Part shown: piece by piece, positions 24,868 through 33,813 of the stretch | Layout: every line of letters begins with the position of its first letter | Position numbering within the stretch: the first letter of the stretch is position 1 | DNA from: Brevibacillus sp042683565 | GTDB taxonomy: Bacteria; Bacillota; Bacilli; Brevibacillales; Brevibacillaceae | DNA length: 64,000 nucleotides | Direction: 5' to 3' | Assembly: GCF_042683565.1 (NCBI RefSeq) | Contig: NZ_JBHUJW010000043.1 | Location: forward strand, 1,075,287 to 1,139,286 | Notes under the pieces: generated by a model | What the model saw: the letters and a program-made list of their open reading frames with translations, nothing else | Told to the model about the DNA's origin: nothing | The model's database searches: none | Made by a program: the position numbers and the translations under genes

Positions 24868-25928
24868 ATGTTTGGCTACGATGTCGTCGTCATCGGCGGG
24901 GGTCAGGCAGGCCTATCCATCGGTTACATGCTGAAACAGCTCGGGCTTCGGTTCACCATCCTGGAGAAGCACGGGTGCATTGGCACAAGCTGGCGCAATC
25001 GCTACGATTCGCTGGTGCTTTATACCCCTCGTTACCTCAATGACTTGCCAGCACTCCCCTTTCCCGGTGAGCGAGGTGGATTGCCGGATAAAAATGAGAC
25101 TGCGGATTACTTGGAGCAGTATGCGCAATTTTTCGCTTTGCCGCTCAAATTGGGTGTCGAGGTCATCCGCCTGGAAAGAGCAGAAGACGCATTTCTGGTG
25201 TACACCCGGACACGGCCAGTTCTGCGAACACGAGCCGTCGTCGTTGCGACGGTCCCTTTCAATTGCCCGATTGGCCCCCCATGCACCGCGATGCAGGAAG
25301 TGACGTAACCCAGCTACACACAGGGACATTCCGCAACGAACAGCAACTGGCCCCAGGATCGGTGCTCGTCGTCGGTGGAGGCAATTCGGGTATCCAGATT
25401 GCCGCAGAGCTGGCTGAAAACAGGCCCGTTTATCTCTCTGTCGGGCAATCCCGTCTCCATCTGCCTGAACGCATTTTGGGCAAACCTGTTTTTAGCTACA
25501 TGCGTGCCCTCGGCTTGCTTACAGCGCCTGCCGAATCCTGGCTGGGAAAACGTCTTTCGTCTGTGCCAGACCCGATTATCGGGTATCATGGAGCGATACG
25601 GCGGCTCATGCGTTCAGGACAGCTGCGGATGATGCCGCGCACCCTCTCCCTGGCTGGCCAAACCGCTTTCTTTGCAGACGGGAGCACTGCTCGCGTATCG
25701 AACATCATCTGGGCGACCGGGTATCGCTCGGACTACGGCTGGCTTGCTGTTCCCGGCGCCTTGGACGAATACGGTCGTCCCTTGCATACCCGCGGCGTCT
25801 CCCCTGTACCCGGTCTTTATTATCTTGGGCTGCCCTGGCAGCGCAATCGCCAATCTGCTCTGATGGGCGGCGTCAGTGTTGATGCTCGCTTGCTGGCAGA
25901 CGACATGATCCGCTTTCTCAATTCTTGA
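24868..25928 (+). pseudogene. czcO: Flavoprotein monooxygenase CzcO-like, frameshifted
   Basis: FAD/NAD(P)-dependent flavoprotein of the CzcO/YhiN-like type. The N-terminal part (24868-25308) has the FAD motif VVVIGGGQAGLS. The C-terminal part, readable in a different frame from about 25260, has the NADPH motif VLVVGGGNSGIQ and the ATGYRSDY motif. At 25250-25252 the text GCGACGGTCCC needs one more G to give the usual ATGPFQLPDWP; with that base the two halves join into one ~354-residue protein. So there is a single-base deletion in a G run, either a real mutation or a sequencing error. In B. subtilis czcO is cotranscribed with czcD; here it lies directly upstream, 26 bp from czcD. Confidence 0.8.
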
Positions 25929-25954
25929 TCTTATTGCCTGGGAGGTAGATAGAT

Positions 25955-26983
25955 ATGGGACACCACCATCATCATGGTCACGCACATGGAGATCACCACC
26001 ATCATCACGGCAGGGGAGCCAGCAAAAAGGCACTGTTTACGTCGCTTTTCATCATCACGCTGTTTTTTATCGTCGAAGTGATCGGCGGTTTCATCACGAA
26101 CAGCCTCGCGCTGCTGTCGGACGCCGGCCACATGCTGAGCGACGCTTCCGCCCTCTTGCTTAGCTTGCTCGCTCTGCATTTCGCTTCCAGGCCGCCTTCT
26201 GCGAAGAAAACGTTCGGTATGCACCGGTTCGAGATTTTGGCGGCGCTCATCAATGGCGTAACGCTCGTCGTCATTTCCCTGGTGATCGTGTGGGAAGCGT
26301 ACCAGCGCCTGATCCAACCGCCCGAGGTCCAAAGCGGGACGATGGTCGTCATCGCCGTCATCGGGCTGGCAGCCAACATCGCGGCGGCATTCGTGCTCAT
26401 GCGCGGAGACTATCAGGAAAACATGAACGTCCGCAGCGCCTATCTCCACGTCCTTGGCGATTTGCTCGGCTCGGTCGGGGCCATCATCGGCGGGATTCTC
26501 ATGTGGGCGTTTGGCTGGTATATCGCAGACCCGCTGATCAGCTTGATCGTCGCTGTGCTCATCATGGTCAGCGCCTGGCGCGTGACGAAGGAGTCAGTCC
26601 ATATTTTGCTGGAAGGAGCACCCGGCCGCCTGGATACGGCTGCCATCGCCGAAAAACTGCGCCAGCTCCCTGGGGTGACAGCCGTCCACGACTTGCACGT
26701 CTGGACAGTAACGTCAGGCTTTGAGTCGCTCACCTGCCATCTGCTTGTGGAAGACGACCTGCCCAGCTACCCGATCTTGTCCAAGGCCCTGCATGTGCTG
26801 CAGGCGGAATTCGGCATCACCCACGCGACCATCCAGATCGAAAATTCATCCGTGCAGCACGGCAGCCTGCACTGTCAGGACAGCTCCCCGCAAGGACATG
26901 ACCTTCCTCAATACGGACACGAGCACGTACACGAAGGCGAGCATGAGCATGAACACCAGCATGAACACCAGCACAAACATTAA
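25955..26983 (+). CDS. czcD: Cation diffusion facilitator (zinc/cobalt/cadmium efflux)
   Basis: 342-residue CDF exporter driving Zn2+/Co2+/Cd2+ out in exchange for protons or K+. Six transmembrane helices between residues ~25 and 215; the metal-site pairs are visible as SDAGHMLSDA in TM2 and HVLGDLLGS in TM5. Cytosolic His-rich stretches lie at the N-terminus (GHHHHHGHAHGDHHHHHG) and at the C-terminus. ATG 25955 has GGGAGGT upstream. The stop TAA at 26981 interrupts a His-rich reading frame that continues 12 more codons to a TGA at 27020. Control by the ArsR-type operator is inferred. Confidence 0.93.
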   Translation: MGHHHHHGHAHGDHHHHHGRGASKKALFTSLFIITLFFIVEVIGGFITNSLALLSDAGHMLSDASALLLSLLALHFASRPPSAKKTFGMHRFEILAALINGVTLVVISLVIVWEAYQRLIQPPEVQSGTMVVIAVIGLAANIAAAFVLMRGDYQENMNVRSAYLHVLGDLLGSVGAIIGGILMWAFGWYIADPLISLIVAVLIMVSAWRVTKESVHILLEGAPGRLDTAAIAEKLRQLPGVTAVHDLHVWTVTSGFESLTCHLLVEDDLPSYPILSKALHVLQAEFGITHATIQIENSSVQHGSLHCQDSSPQGHDLPQYGHEHVHEGEHEHEHQHEHQHKH

Positions 26984-27029
26984 CACAGCCACGACCATGA
27001 ACACGTCCGCAACCGCAAATGAACGCAAC

Positions 27030-27089
27030 AAGGGGCTGTCTCAAAAGTCGATTCATTGACTTGGAGACGCCCCTATTGCTGTTCAAAAA
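27030..27089. repeat. 60-bp palindromic repeat, copy 2
   Basis: Second copy of the element at 24652-24711, 47 bp after czcD and 30 bp before the end of the convergent acsA. The same hairpin is retained, but the T-tract is changed to CTATTG. Confidence 0.85.
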
Positions 27090-27119
27090 TGTTGAACAAT
27101 CATCGTTTTTTATTCCGGA

Positions 27120-28835
27120 TCAATCTTCCATAGTGGACAAGTCCCCTGTCGGCAAGCCCAGTTCCCAGGCTTTCAGGACACGGCGCATGATTTTGCCGGA
27201 ACGCGTTTTCGGCAGCTTGTCGCGGAATTCGATCTCACGCGGCGCGGCGTGTGCGGCCAGACCTTCCTTGACGAACTTGCGGATTTCTTCCATCAGCTCC
27301 TCGCTCGGCTCGTAACCGGCGCGCAGCGAGATGAACGCCTTGATGATCTCGCCCCGTACCGGGTCCGGTTTGCCGATGACGCCCGCTTCCGCTACCGCCG
27401 GGTGTTCGACCAGCTTGCTCTCTACTTCAAATGGACCGACCCGCTCGCCGGACGTGTTGATGACGTCGTCGATGCGGCCCTGGAACCAGAAGTAGCCTTC
27501 TTCGTCCTTGTACGCCGAGTCGCCGGACACGTACCAGCCCGGGATGTGGAAATATTCCTGATATTTCGCCGGGTTGTTCCAGATTTGTCTCATCATCGCC
27601 GGCCAGCCGACTTTGACAGCCAGGTTCCCCATGCGGTTCGGCGGCAATTCATTCCCATGATCGTCGATAATCGACGCGTACACGCCCGGGATCGGCTTGC
27701 CCATTGAGCCAGGCTTGATTGCCATGGATTTGTAGTTACAAATGAGCTGTCCGCCTGTTTCCGTCATCCACCACGTATCGTGGATGCGTTGGTTGAACAC
27801 GCGCATGCCCCAATAGACGACTTCCGGATTGAGCGGCTCACCCACGCTCAAGATGTGGCGCACGCGGGAAAAATCGTATTTTTTCACCAGCTCGTCTCCC
27901 GCGCCCATGAGCATGCGGAACGATGTCGGCGCGCTGTACCAGACGCTGACTTTGTATTTTTCCACAGTTTCGTACCACGATTCCGGTGTGAAGCGTCCGC
28001 CGCGCACTACGCTCGTCGCGCCGTTCAGCCAGGGAGCGAAAATGCCGTATGCGGTCCCTGTCACCCAGCCCGGGTCAGCCGTGCACCAGTAGATGTCGTC
28101 TTCTTGCAGATCCAATACCCATTTTCCGGTCTGATAATGCTGGATCATGGCGTTGTGGACGTGCAGGACACCCTTCGGCTTGCCGGTAGATCCGGACGTA
28201 TAATGAAGGATCATGCCGTCTTCGCGATCCACCCACTCGATTTCCAACTCCGAGGAGGCTTTCTCCATTTCATTCTCAAAGCTGATTTGCTCTGCAGGCA
28301 GCTCGTCCTTGGCCCCAACGACGATCACATGCTTGAGCGCAGGCAGATCCTTGACCGGAACGCGCGGCAGCAGGGCCGGCGTCGTCACGATCGCGACGGC
28401 TTCGCTGTTTTCCAGGCGGTCGCGGACGGCTGCTTCCATGAACGCTTCAAACAGCGGCCCTACAATCGCACCGACTTTCAATGTCCCTAAAACGCTTACA
28501 TAAAGCTCCGGCGTGCGGGGCATGAACACGAATACGCGGTCTCCCTTGCCAATTCCCAGTCCGCGCAGCACATTCCCGAACTTGTTGGAAAGCTCGCTAA
28601 GTTGTGCAAAGGTGTAAGTCTCTTCCCGGTTCGAGTCACTGTATATCAAAGCTGTTTTGTTTTTGCGCTCCGTCAGCAGATGGCGATCAATCGTCTCATA
28701 AGCCATGTTCACCTTGCCTGTCTCATACCAGGTGAACTCCTTTTCCACTTCTGTCCAATCAAAGTTTGCGTACGTTTCGTCGTAATTGGTCAGATTGAAC
28801 CGACCTTCCGTTGCCGGAATTTTTTCCACGTTCAT
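27120..28835 (-). CDS. acsA: Acetyl-CoA synthetase
   Basis: 571-residue AMP-forming acetate:CoA ligase, activating acetate via acetyl-AMP; cytoplasmic. The phosphate-binding loop YTSGSTGKPKGVLH, the A5 motif WWMTETGGQ, and the C-terminal lysine region KTRSGKIMRR (Lys acetylation site in AcsA) are all present. Length and order match B. subtilis AcsA (572 residues). Start at 28835 has GGGAGAG upstream. The acuABC genes that neighbour acsA in B. subtilis are not here. Confidence 0.93.
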   Translation of the reverse strand: MNVEKIPATEGRFNLTNYDETYANFDWTEVEKEFTWYETGKVNMAYETIDRHLLTERKNKTALIYSDSNREETYTFAQLSELSNKFGNVLRGLGIGKGDRVFVFMPRTPELYVSVLGTLKVGAIVGPLFEAFMEAAVRDRLENSEAVAIVTTPALLPRVPVKDLPALKHVIVVGAKDELPAEQISFENEMEKASSELEIEWVDREDGMILHYTSGSTGKPKGVLHVHNAMIQHYQTGKWVLDLQEDDIYWCTADPGWVTGTAYGIFAPWLNGATSVVRGGRFTPESWYETVEKYKVSVWYSAPTSFRMLMGAGDELVKKYDFSRVRHILSVGEPLNPEVVYWGMRVFNQRIHDTWWMTETGGQLICNYKSMAIKPGSMGKPIPGVYASIIDDHGNELPPNRMGNLAVKVGWPAMMRQIWNNPAKYQEYFHIPGWYVSGDSAYKDEEGYFWFQGRIDDVINTSGERVGPFEVESKLVEHPAVAEAGVIGKPDPVRGEIIKAFISLRAGYEPSEELMEEIRKFVKEGLAAHAAPREIEFRDKLPKTRSGKIMRRVLKAWELGLPTGDLSTMED

Positions 28836-28956
28836 ACTTTCACTCTCCCAGACTCCAATGGATTCTTTTTTTCACTCAACTTTCATAATATTTCTGCACT
28901 TTCCTCGAAATTCCTCCTGCCAATAACCTACTTCTTTGAGAATCGATAAATTCTAG

Positions 28957-28962
28957 TATAAT
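28957..28962 (+). promoter_or_regulatory. -10 box upstream of metallophosphoesterase
   Basis: TATAAT with TTGAGA 15 nt upstream (28936-28941). It overlaps the ATG at 28961, which rules that ATG out as a start codon for the gene. Confidence 0.45.
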
Positions 28963-29002
28963 GGGCGTTATTCACAACCAAAAAGGAGATGGCATACGGA
29001 AA

Positions 29003-29896
29003 ATGATCTGGCTGATCCTTGCAGCAGCTGTCGTCCTGCTGTTCATCCGCGCATACCGCAATACGTTCGATGTGCATACGAATTATGTATCCATTCCGCT
29101 TCAGCCTTCCCGCAGACTCCCTGATCCTTCGGTTTGGGAGCCGCTGTCCATCCTGCACCTGTCCGACTTGCATATGGAAAACCTGTCTGTCCCGGCGTCG
29201 AGAATCGCGGCTGATTTTGCAGGACGGCCGCTAGATCTGATCGCAATCACCGGCGATCTGCTCGATCGCCATAAAAATATTCCAAAGGCAGTCCGTTACG
29301 TGGAGACCGTCACGTCGCTTCGCCCGACGCTCGGGACCTGCGTCGTGTTCGGCAATCACGATTACGTCCTGTCTTTGCCGAAGCTCGCCATGCTCAAGTC
29401 CGAGCTGGAGCGAATCGGCTGCCGCGTCCTCGTCAATGAACACGAAACCGTCTATCATCATGGGCTGCCGCTGCATATCATCGGTGTCGACAACTTTTCC
29501 ACGGGTCACACCAAACTCGCCAGGTCGTTTCAGAACGTGCCGGATGCCGGCGTGCGGCTGGTGCTTACCCACGATCCGAACGTCGTCCTGCACATGCGGG
29601 ACTTCCCGTACGACTATTTGCTGTCCGGCCACTTTCACGGCGGGCAGATTCATTGGCCGCGCCCGTTTCACCTGGCGAAAATGGGCAAGCTGCCGAAGCT
29701 CAATATGGTCAAAGGACTGCATCGCGTAGACGGGCGTCCCTTTTACATCAGTGAAGGGCTCGGCCAGACTGGTCTAAATGTCCGCCTGCGCTCGCGTCCG
29801 GAAATTACCGTGCACACCCTTGCCGGTGCCCCGTCAGTCAGTGCGCCCGCCTCTCCTGTTTTGCAGGAAGCAGCTGCCACGCTCGCCCTCGAGTGA
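29003..29896 (+). CDS. Membrane-anchored metallophosphoesterase
   Basis: 297 residues. Residues 2-15 are a hydrophobic anchor. The calcineurin-like phosphoesterase motifs are in order: LHLSDLHMEN (Asp55, His57), ITGDLLD, FGNHDYV, LTHDPNV and LSGHFHGGQIHWP. The group includes YkuE, a B. subtilis wall-associated metallophosphoesterase; the substrate here is unknown. The start at 29003 is 14 nt from GGAG, longer than usual. No better in-frame start exists downstream of the -10 box. Confidence 0.87.
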   Translation: MIWLILAAAVVLLFIRAYRNTFDVHTNYVSIPLQPSRRLPDPSVWEPLSILHLSDLHMENLSVPASRIAADFAGRPLDLIAITGDLLDRHKNIPKAVRYVETVTSLRPTLGTCVVFGNHDYVLSLPKLAMLKSELERIGCRVLVNEHETVYHHGLPLHIIGVDNFSTGHTKLARSFQNVPDAGVRLVLTHDPNVVLHMRDFPYDYLLSGHFHGGQIHWPRPFHLAKMGKLPKLNMVKGLHRVDGRPFYISEGLGQTGLNVRLRSRPEITVHTLAGAPSVSAPASPVLQEAAATLALE

Positions 29897-29945
29897 GGTA
29901 TAATGAGTGAAAAGGTTTTCACTCCTGTAAGACGGAGGTGCTGAT

Positions 29946-30968
29946 ATGGACCAATGGTTGAAGCTGGCAGAGCAAATACGCCTGGAAACGGGCCTGCCTG
30001 TTGCATGCCTGCAGACCTCCCGCAGCGAAGCCAACCTGTTGTTGCGCGAACAGGAGAGCCGCGGCTGGGAGGCTGCTGCCGTTTCCGAAGATGACAAAGA
30101 CGGCAATCTTTGGCTGCTTCTGATCGAGAGCAGCTCCTGGCCGCCGCCAGCCCGCGCGATGCTGAAGCTGTTGTTCGCTCCGCCCCAAGCCAGCCCCGAG
30201 GCTTCCTTGACGGATCAGATTGCCGCCTGGTTGCAGAGCGTGGTCCAAGGAGCGCCGATTGCTCCCCCGCAACGATTGGAGCCGCAGTGGTCGTGGCGGG
30301 AAAAACGGGCCGTCTTTCTCATGGAGCGCTGCCGGTCCGAAAGCTCGTTTGAATGGCAGTCTCTCGAATCGCTGCTGCCTGATTTTTTCAAGGCTCCACC
30401 CGGTTCCTTGCACGGATTCCCATTGGGTCGTGCTTATTATTTGCTTCTCGTCCCGCTTTCCATGCTGGGAAATCAATGTGCGCCCGAAGACTTGCTCGAA
30501 TGGGCGTCGGGGCTGCACGACCTCATCTCGACAGAGCGGATGGAGCACGTCCGGCTGACGGTCAGCCCTCCGATCGAGACTGCGCTCGCGCTGGGCAAAA
30601 CGCTCGATCAGCTGCTGTCGCTCTCCCGTGCCCTGACGAAGTATCGGCCGCGCGTCATGGTCGCGGGCACCTGGAATTATCCGCTGGAGCAATGGGCCTC
30701 CTCGCTCCCTGCCCCGCTCGCCGATCAGCTCGCCCGCTCGCTTCGTTCCGGCAACACAGCGCTGCAGCTTGGTGCGGAACAGCTGGAGACGCTGGAGACC
30801 TTGTTCGCCTGTCAGCTCAACGTCAGCGACACGGCCCGCCGGCTTTATGTGCACCGCAATACGCTTCTGTACCGGCTGGACAAGCTGACCGAGCAGACCG
30901 GACTGGACCCCAGGCAATTTCCCGATGCTGTCCTGCTGCAGCTGCTGCTGCTCTTTCGGCAAAATTGA
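29946..30968 (+). CDS. PucR/CdaR-family transcriptional regulator
   Basis: 340 residues. The C-terminal ~60 residues contain the PucR-type helix-turn-helix (LNVSDTARRLYVHRNTLLYR LDKL), diagnostic of the CdaR/PucR family. The N-terminal sensor part is not recognised. GGAGGTG precedes the ATG. It lies immediately upstream of an MsmX-type ATPase in the same direction (111 bp), so it may control that gene; the inducer is unknown. Confidence 0.85.
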   Translation: MDQWLKLAEQIRLETGLPVACLQTSRSEANLLLREQESRGWEAAAVSEDDKDGNLWLLLIESSSWPPPARAMLKLLFAPPQASPEASLTDQIAAWLQSVVQGAPIAPPQRLEPQWSWREKRAVFLMERCRSESSFEWQSLESLLPDFFKAPPGSLHGFPLGRAYYLLLVPLSMLGNQCAPEDLLEWASGLHDLISTERMEHVRLTVSPPIETALALGKTLDQLLSLSRALTKYRPRVMVAGTWNYPLEQWASSLPAPLADQLARSLRSGNTALQLGAEQLETLETLFACQLNVSDTARRLYVHRNTLLYRLDKLTEQTGLDPRQFPDAVLLQLLLLFRQN

Positions 30969-31079
30969 CCATACAATTCGTACAATTTGTCCCTAGTCCC
31001 CACTTCCAAGGCTTGGTACGATCAAAGATAGCAACATGGCGATCGCTCCCTTCACCATACCCAGGAGGTGCCCGGCAAA

Positions 31080-32195
31080 ATGGCCAAAGTTACGCTCAAT
31101 CATATTTACAAAAAGTACGCAAACAACGTCACTGCCGTCAACGACTTTCATCTGGAGATCCAGGATCGGGAATTTCTCGTGCTGGTCGGTCCGTCCGGCT
31201 GCGGCAAATCGACCACGCTGCGCATGATCGCAGGTCTCGAGGAAATTTCCGAAGGCGACATGTACATAGGCGACCGCCGCGTCAACGATGTTCCTCCCAA
31301 AGACCGCGACATCGCCATGGTCTTTCAGAGCTACGCCCTCTACCCGCACATGAACGTGTATGAAAACATGGCTTTCGGCCTGAAATTGCGCAAATTTTCA
31401 AAAGCTGATATCGACAAGCGGATTCAGGAGGCGGCGCGGATTCTCGACATCTCCCACCTGCTGGAGCGCAAACCGAAGGCGCTGTCAGGCGGTCAGCGGC
31501 AGCGCGTCGCCCTCGGACGTGCCATTGTGCGGGAGCCGCAAGTGTTTCTCATGGATGAGCCGCTGTCCAATCTGGATGCCAAACTGCGGGTGCAGATGCG
31601 CACGGAAATTTTGAAGTTGCATCAGCGGCTGAACACGACGATCATCTACGTCACGCACGACCAGACGGAAGCGATGACGATGGGCGACCGCATCGTCGTC
31701 ATGAAGGACGGGCTGATCCAGCAGGTGGCGACGCCGACCGAGATTTACAACCATCCGCGCAATCTGTTCGTCGCCAGCTTCATCGGCTCGCCTGCCATGA
31801 ACTTCCTGAAGGGCAACGTCGTCGAGAAGGAAGGAGCGCTCGTGTTTGAAGCCGAGCAGATTCACGTCACCTTCCCCAACGACAAGGCGAAGCAGTTGCG
31901 CGACAAAGGCTATGTGAACAAGCAAGTCATCTTCGGCATTCGCCCCGAGGACCTGTACAGCGATACGCAATTCGTGGAAGCCAATCCGTTCGACAGCTTC
32001 CTGAACGCCGAGATCGACGTGGTGGAAAACATGGGCTCGGAGCTGTACGTCTACTTCCACAATGTTGCACAGACGCAAATGGTCGCCCGCGTGGATGCGA
32101 GAGAAAGCTTGAAACCTCGCATGACGGTAAAACTGGGGATGGATCTGGCGAAATGCCACGTATTTGACAGCGAGACGGAACTGGCTGTATTCTAA
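31080..32195 (+). CDS. msmX: ABC transporter ATP-binding protein, MsmX/UgpC type
   Basis: 371-residue ATPase of carbohydrate ABC importers. Walker A GPSGCGKST at 37-45, signature LSGGQRQR, Walker B VFLMDEPLSNLDA, H-loop YVTHDQTEAM, then a C-terminal TOBE domain. No permease or binding protein is adjacent, which fits MsmX-like 'shared' ATPases that power several sugar importers. ATG 31080 has AGGAGGTG 9 nt upstream. A strong terminator follows. Confidence 0.9.
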   Translation: MAKVTLNHIYKKYANNVTAVNDFHLEIQDREFLVLVGPSGCGKSTTLRMIAGLEEISEGDMYIGDRRVNDVPPKDRDIAMVFQSYALYPHMNVYENMAFGLKLRKFSKADIDKRIQEAARILDISHLLERKPKALSGGQRQRVALGRAIVREPQVFLMDEPLSNLDAKLRVQMRTEILKLHQRLNTTIIYVTHDQTEAMTMGDRIVVMKDGLIQQVATPTEIYNHPRNLFVASFIGSPAMNFLKGNVVEKEGALVFEAEQIHVTFPNDKAKQLRDKGYVNKQVIFGIRPEDLYSDTQFVEANPFDSFLNAEIDVVENMGSELYVYFHNVAQTQMVARVDARESLKPRMTVKLGMDLAKCHVFDSETELAVF

Positions 32196-32204
32196 GAGAA
32201 AGTG

Positions 32205-32236
32205 AAAAGGAATGTCTTTTCCCGACATTCCTTTTT
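32205..32236 (+). terminator. Intrinsic terminator
   Basis: Stem AAAAGGAATGTC/GACATTCCTTTTT with a 7-nt loop, after msmX. Confidence 0.92.
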
Positions 32237-32308
32237 GTGTTTTCTGTGGCATCCCTGTCCAGGCAGACGAGTACCGTTCAGAGAGAAAAGAGTGGAGAGG
32301 AAAGAGAA

Positions 32309-33082
32309 ATGACGTTCAAAATTGTCTTCTTTGACATCGACGGCACGCTGCTCAATACGAAGCATGTCATTCCGGCTGCTACACAGGAAGCCGTCCGGCG
32401 CCTGAAGCAAAACGGCGTGCAAGTCGCGATCGCAACCGGCCGTTCTCCTTATCATTTGACGCCTGTTGCCGAGCAGCTCGGGATCGATACGTTCGTCAGC
32501 TTTAATGGCTCCTACGTCGTGAGTGAGGGAAAAGTGATTCATCACACCCCCTTCTCTGCAGCGACGCTGGCTACGCTGGAAGCGATGGCAGACCGCAACG
32601 GCCATCCGATGGTGTTCCTTAGTGCGGACAACTGCTACGCAAACGTCAGCGGCCATCCGTACGTTATCGAATCGTTCGACTCCTTGCGCTTGCCGGCCCC
32701 TTCTCACCGTCACCGCTACTGGGAAGAAGCTCCGATTTATCAGGCGTTCCTCTACTGCAGCAAGGAAGAAGAAGAGCCTTACGTGGGCCGTTTTCACGAA
32801 GTCTCCTACGTCCGCTGGCACAAACGCGTCCTCGACGTCTTGCCCAAGAGCGGCTCCAAAGCCAAGGGTATCGAAGCCGCTTTGCGCCACTTCGGATTCA
32901 GCCCTGACGAAGCGGTCGCATTCGGCGACGGGCTAAACGACAGAGAAATGCTTTCCTACGTCGGGATGGGAATTGCCATGGGCAACGCGCACGAAGAGCT
33001 GAAGCCGTTCGCCGCCCGCATTACCCGTCACGTCGACGAGGACGGCATCCATCATGGATTAACACAACTAGGTCTGATTTAG
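32309..33082 (+). CDS. Cof-type HAD-IIB phosphatase
   Basis: 257-residue haloacid dehalogenase phosphatase, subclass IIB. Motif I VFFDIDGTLLNTK (nucleophile and acid Asp) is at the N-terminus, motif II IATGRS, motif III a Lys in LPKSGSKAKGIE, and motif IV AFGDGLNDREML. Members dephosphorylate sugar phosphates, FMN or similar small phosphates. ATG 32309 follows GAGAGGAAAGAG. Confidence 0.9.
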   Translation: MTFKIVFFDIDGTLLNTKHVIPAATQEAVRRLKQNGVQVAIATGRSPYHLTPVAEQLGIDTFVSFNGSYVVSEGKVIHHTPFSAATLATLEAMADRNGHPMVFLSADNCYANVSGHPYVIESFDSLRLPAPSHRHRYWEEAPIYQAFLYCSKEEEEPYVGRFHEVSYVRWHKRVLDVLPKSGSKAKGIEAALRHFGFSPDEAVAFGDGLNDREMLSYVGMGIAMGNAHEELKPFAARITRHVDEDGIHHGLTQLGLI

Positions 33083-33105
33083 CAGGAAGGATGTAGGTTT
33101 TTCAC

Positions 33106-33744
33106 ATGTCTTGGGAATTGTTTAACATTATTGGCACTGTAGCATTCGTCATCAGCGGCGCGGTCATCGCGATGGAGGAGGAATACGACCTGCTTGGCGT
33201 CATCGTGCTCGGGATGGCTACCGCTTTCGGGGGCGGGATTTTGCGCAACATTTTACTGGGGATTCCCCTCGCTTCGTTCTGGAATCAGGGGACCCTGTTT
33301 ACCATCGCACTCATTACGATGTTCATTGTCTTTATCCTCCCCCACAAGTACATCGGTTACTGGAACCGCTGGGGCATGTTTTTCGATGCAGTCGGCCTCT
33401 CCGCTTTCGCCATCCAGGGCGCGATGTATGCGACCCAAATGAATTACCCGCTGAGTGCGACGATCGTCGCTGCGGTCCTGACAGGGATCGGCGGCGGGAT
33501 TATCCGCGATGTGCTCGCCGGCCGCAAGCCGCTGGTGTTCAAGGAAGAAATTTACGCGGTCTGGGCGATGGCAGCGGGACTGGCTGTCGGCCTGAACTGG
33601 GCGAAGTCCGTGCCGGAACTTTACGCACTGTTCATCGCCATCATCGTGTGCCGCATGGTTTCCGTCTACCAAGGCTGGAAGCTGCCGCGCCGCTCCCTGC
33701 GCAGCACGCCATCCACGGTCCGGGCGCTCAACAACCGGATGTAA
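33106..33744 (+). CDS. Trimeric intracellular cation channel (TRIC/UPF0126) family protein
   Basis: 212-residue integral membrane protein with about seven helices made of two homologous halves. Each half has a glycine-rich turn typical of this family: FGGGILRNILLG near residue 46 and GIGGGIIRDVLAG near 131. Bacterial homologues form K+-permeable trimeric channels. Twenty-three bases separate it from the HAD gene, so they are likely co-transcribed. Confidence 0.88.
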   Translation: MSWELFNIIGTVAFVISGAVIAMEEEYDLLGVIVLGMATAFGGGILRNILLGIPLASFWNQGTLFTIALITMFIVFILPHKYIGYWNRWGMFFDAVGLSAFAIQGAMYATQMNYPLSATIVAAVLTGIGGGIIRDVLAGRKPLVFKEEIYAVWAMAAGLAVGLNWAKSVPELYALFIAIIVCRMVSVYQGWKLPRRSLRSTPSTVRALNNRM

Positions 33745-33813
33745 GGTTTTCCCTTCATAATCGCTCCCTTGATGTGCAGGATATATCCATAAGCACAAGA
33801 GGGAGTGATTTTT

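Noticed and set aside
28961..29002. Upstream ATG for the metallophosphoesterase
   Set aside because: The ATG overlaps a TATAAT -10 box and would therefore lie outside the transcript; it would also add a non-hydrophobic extension before the membrane anchor.
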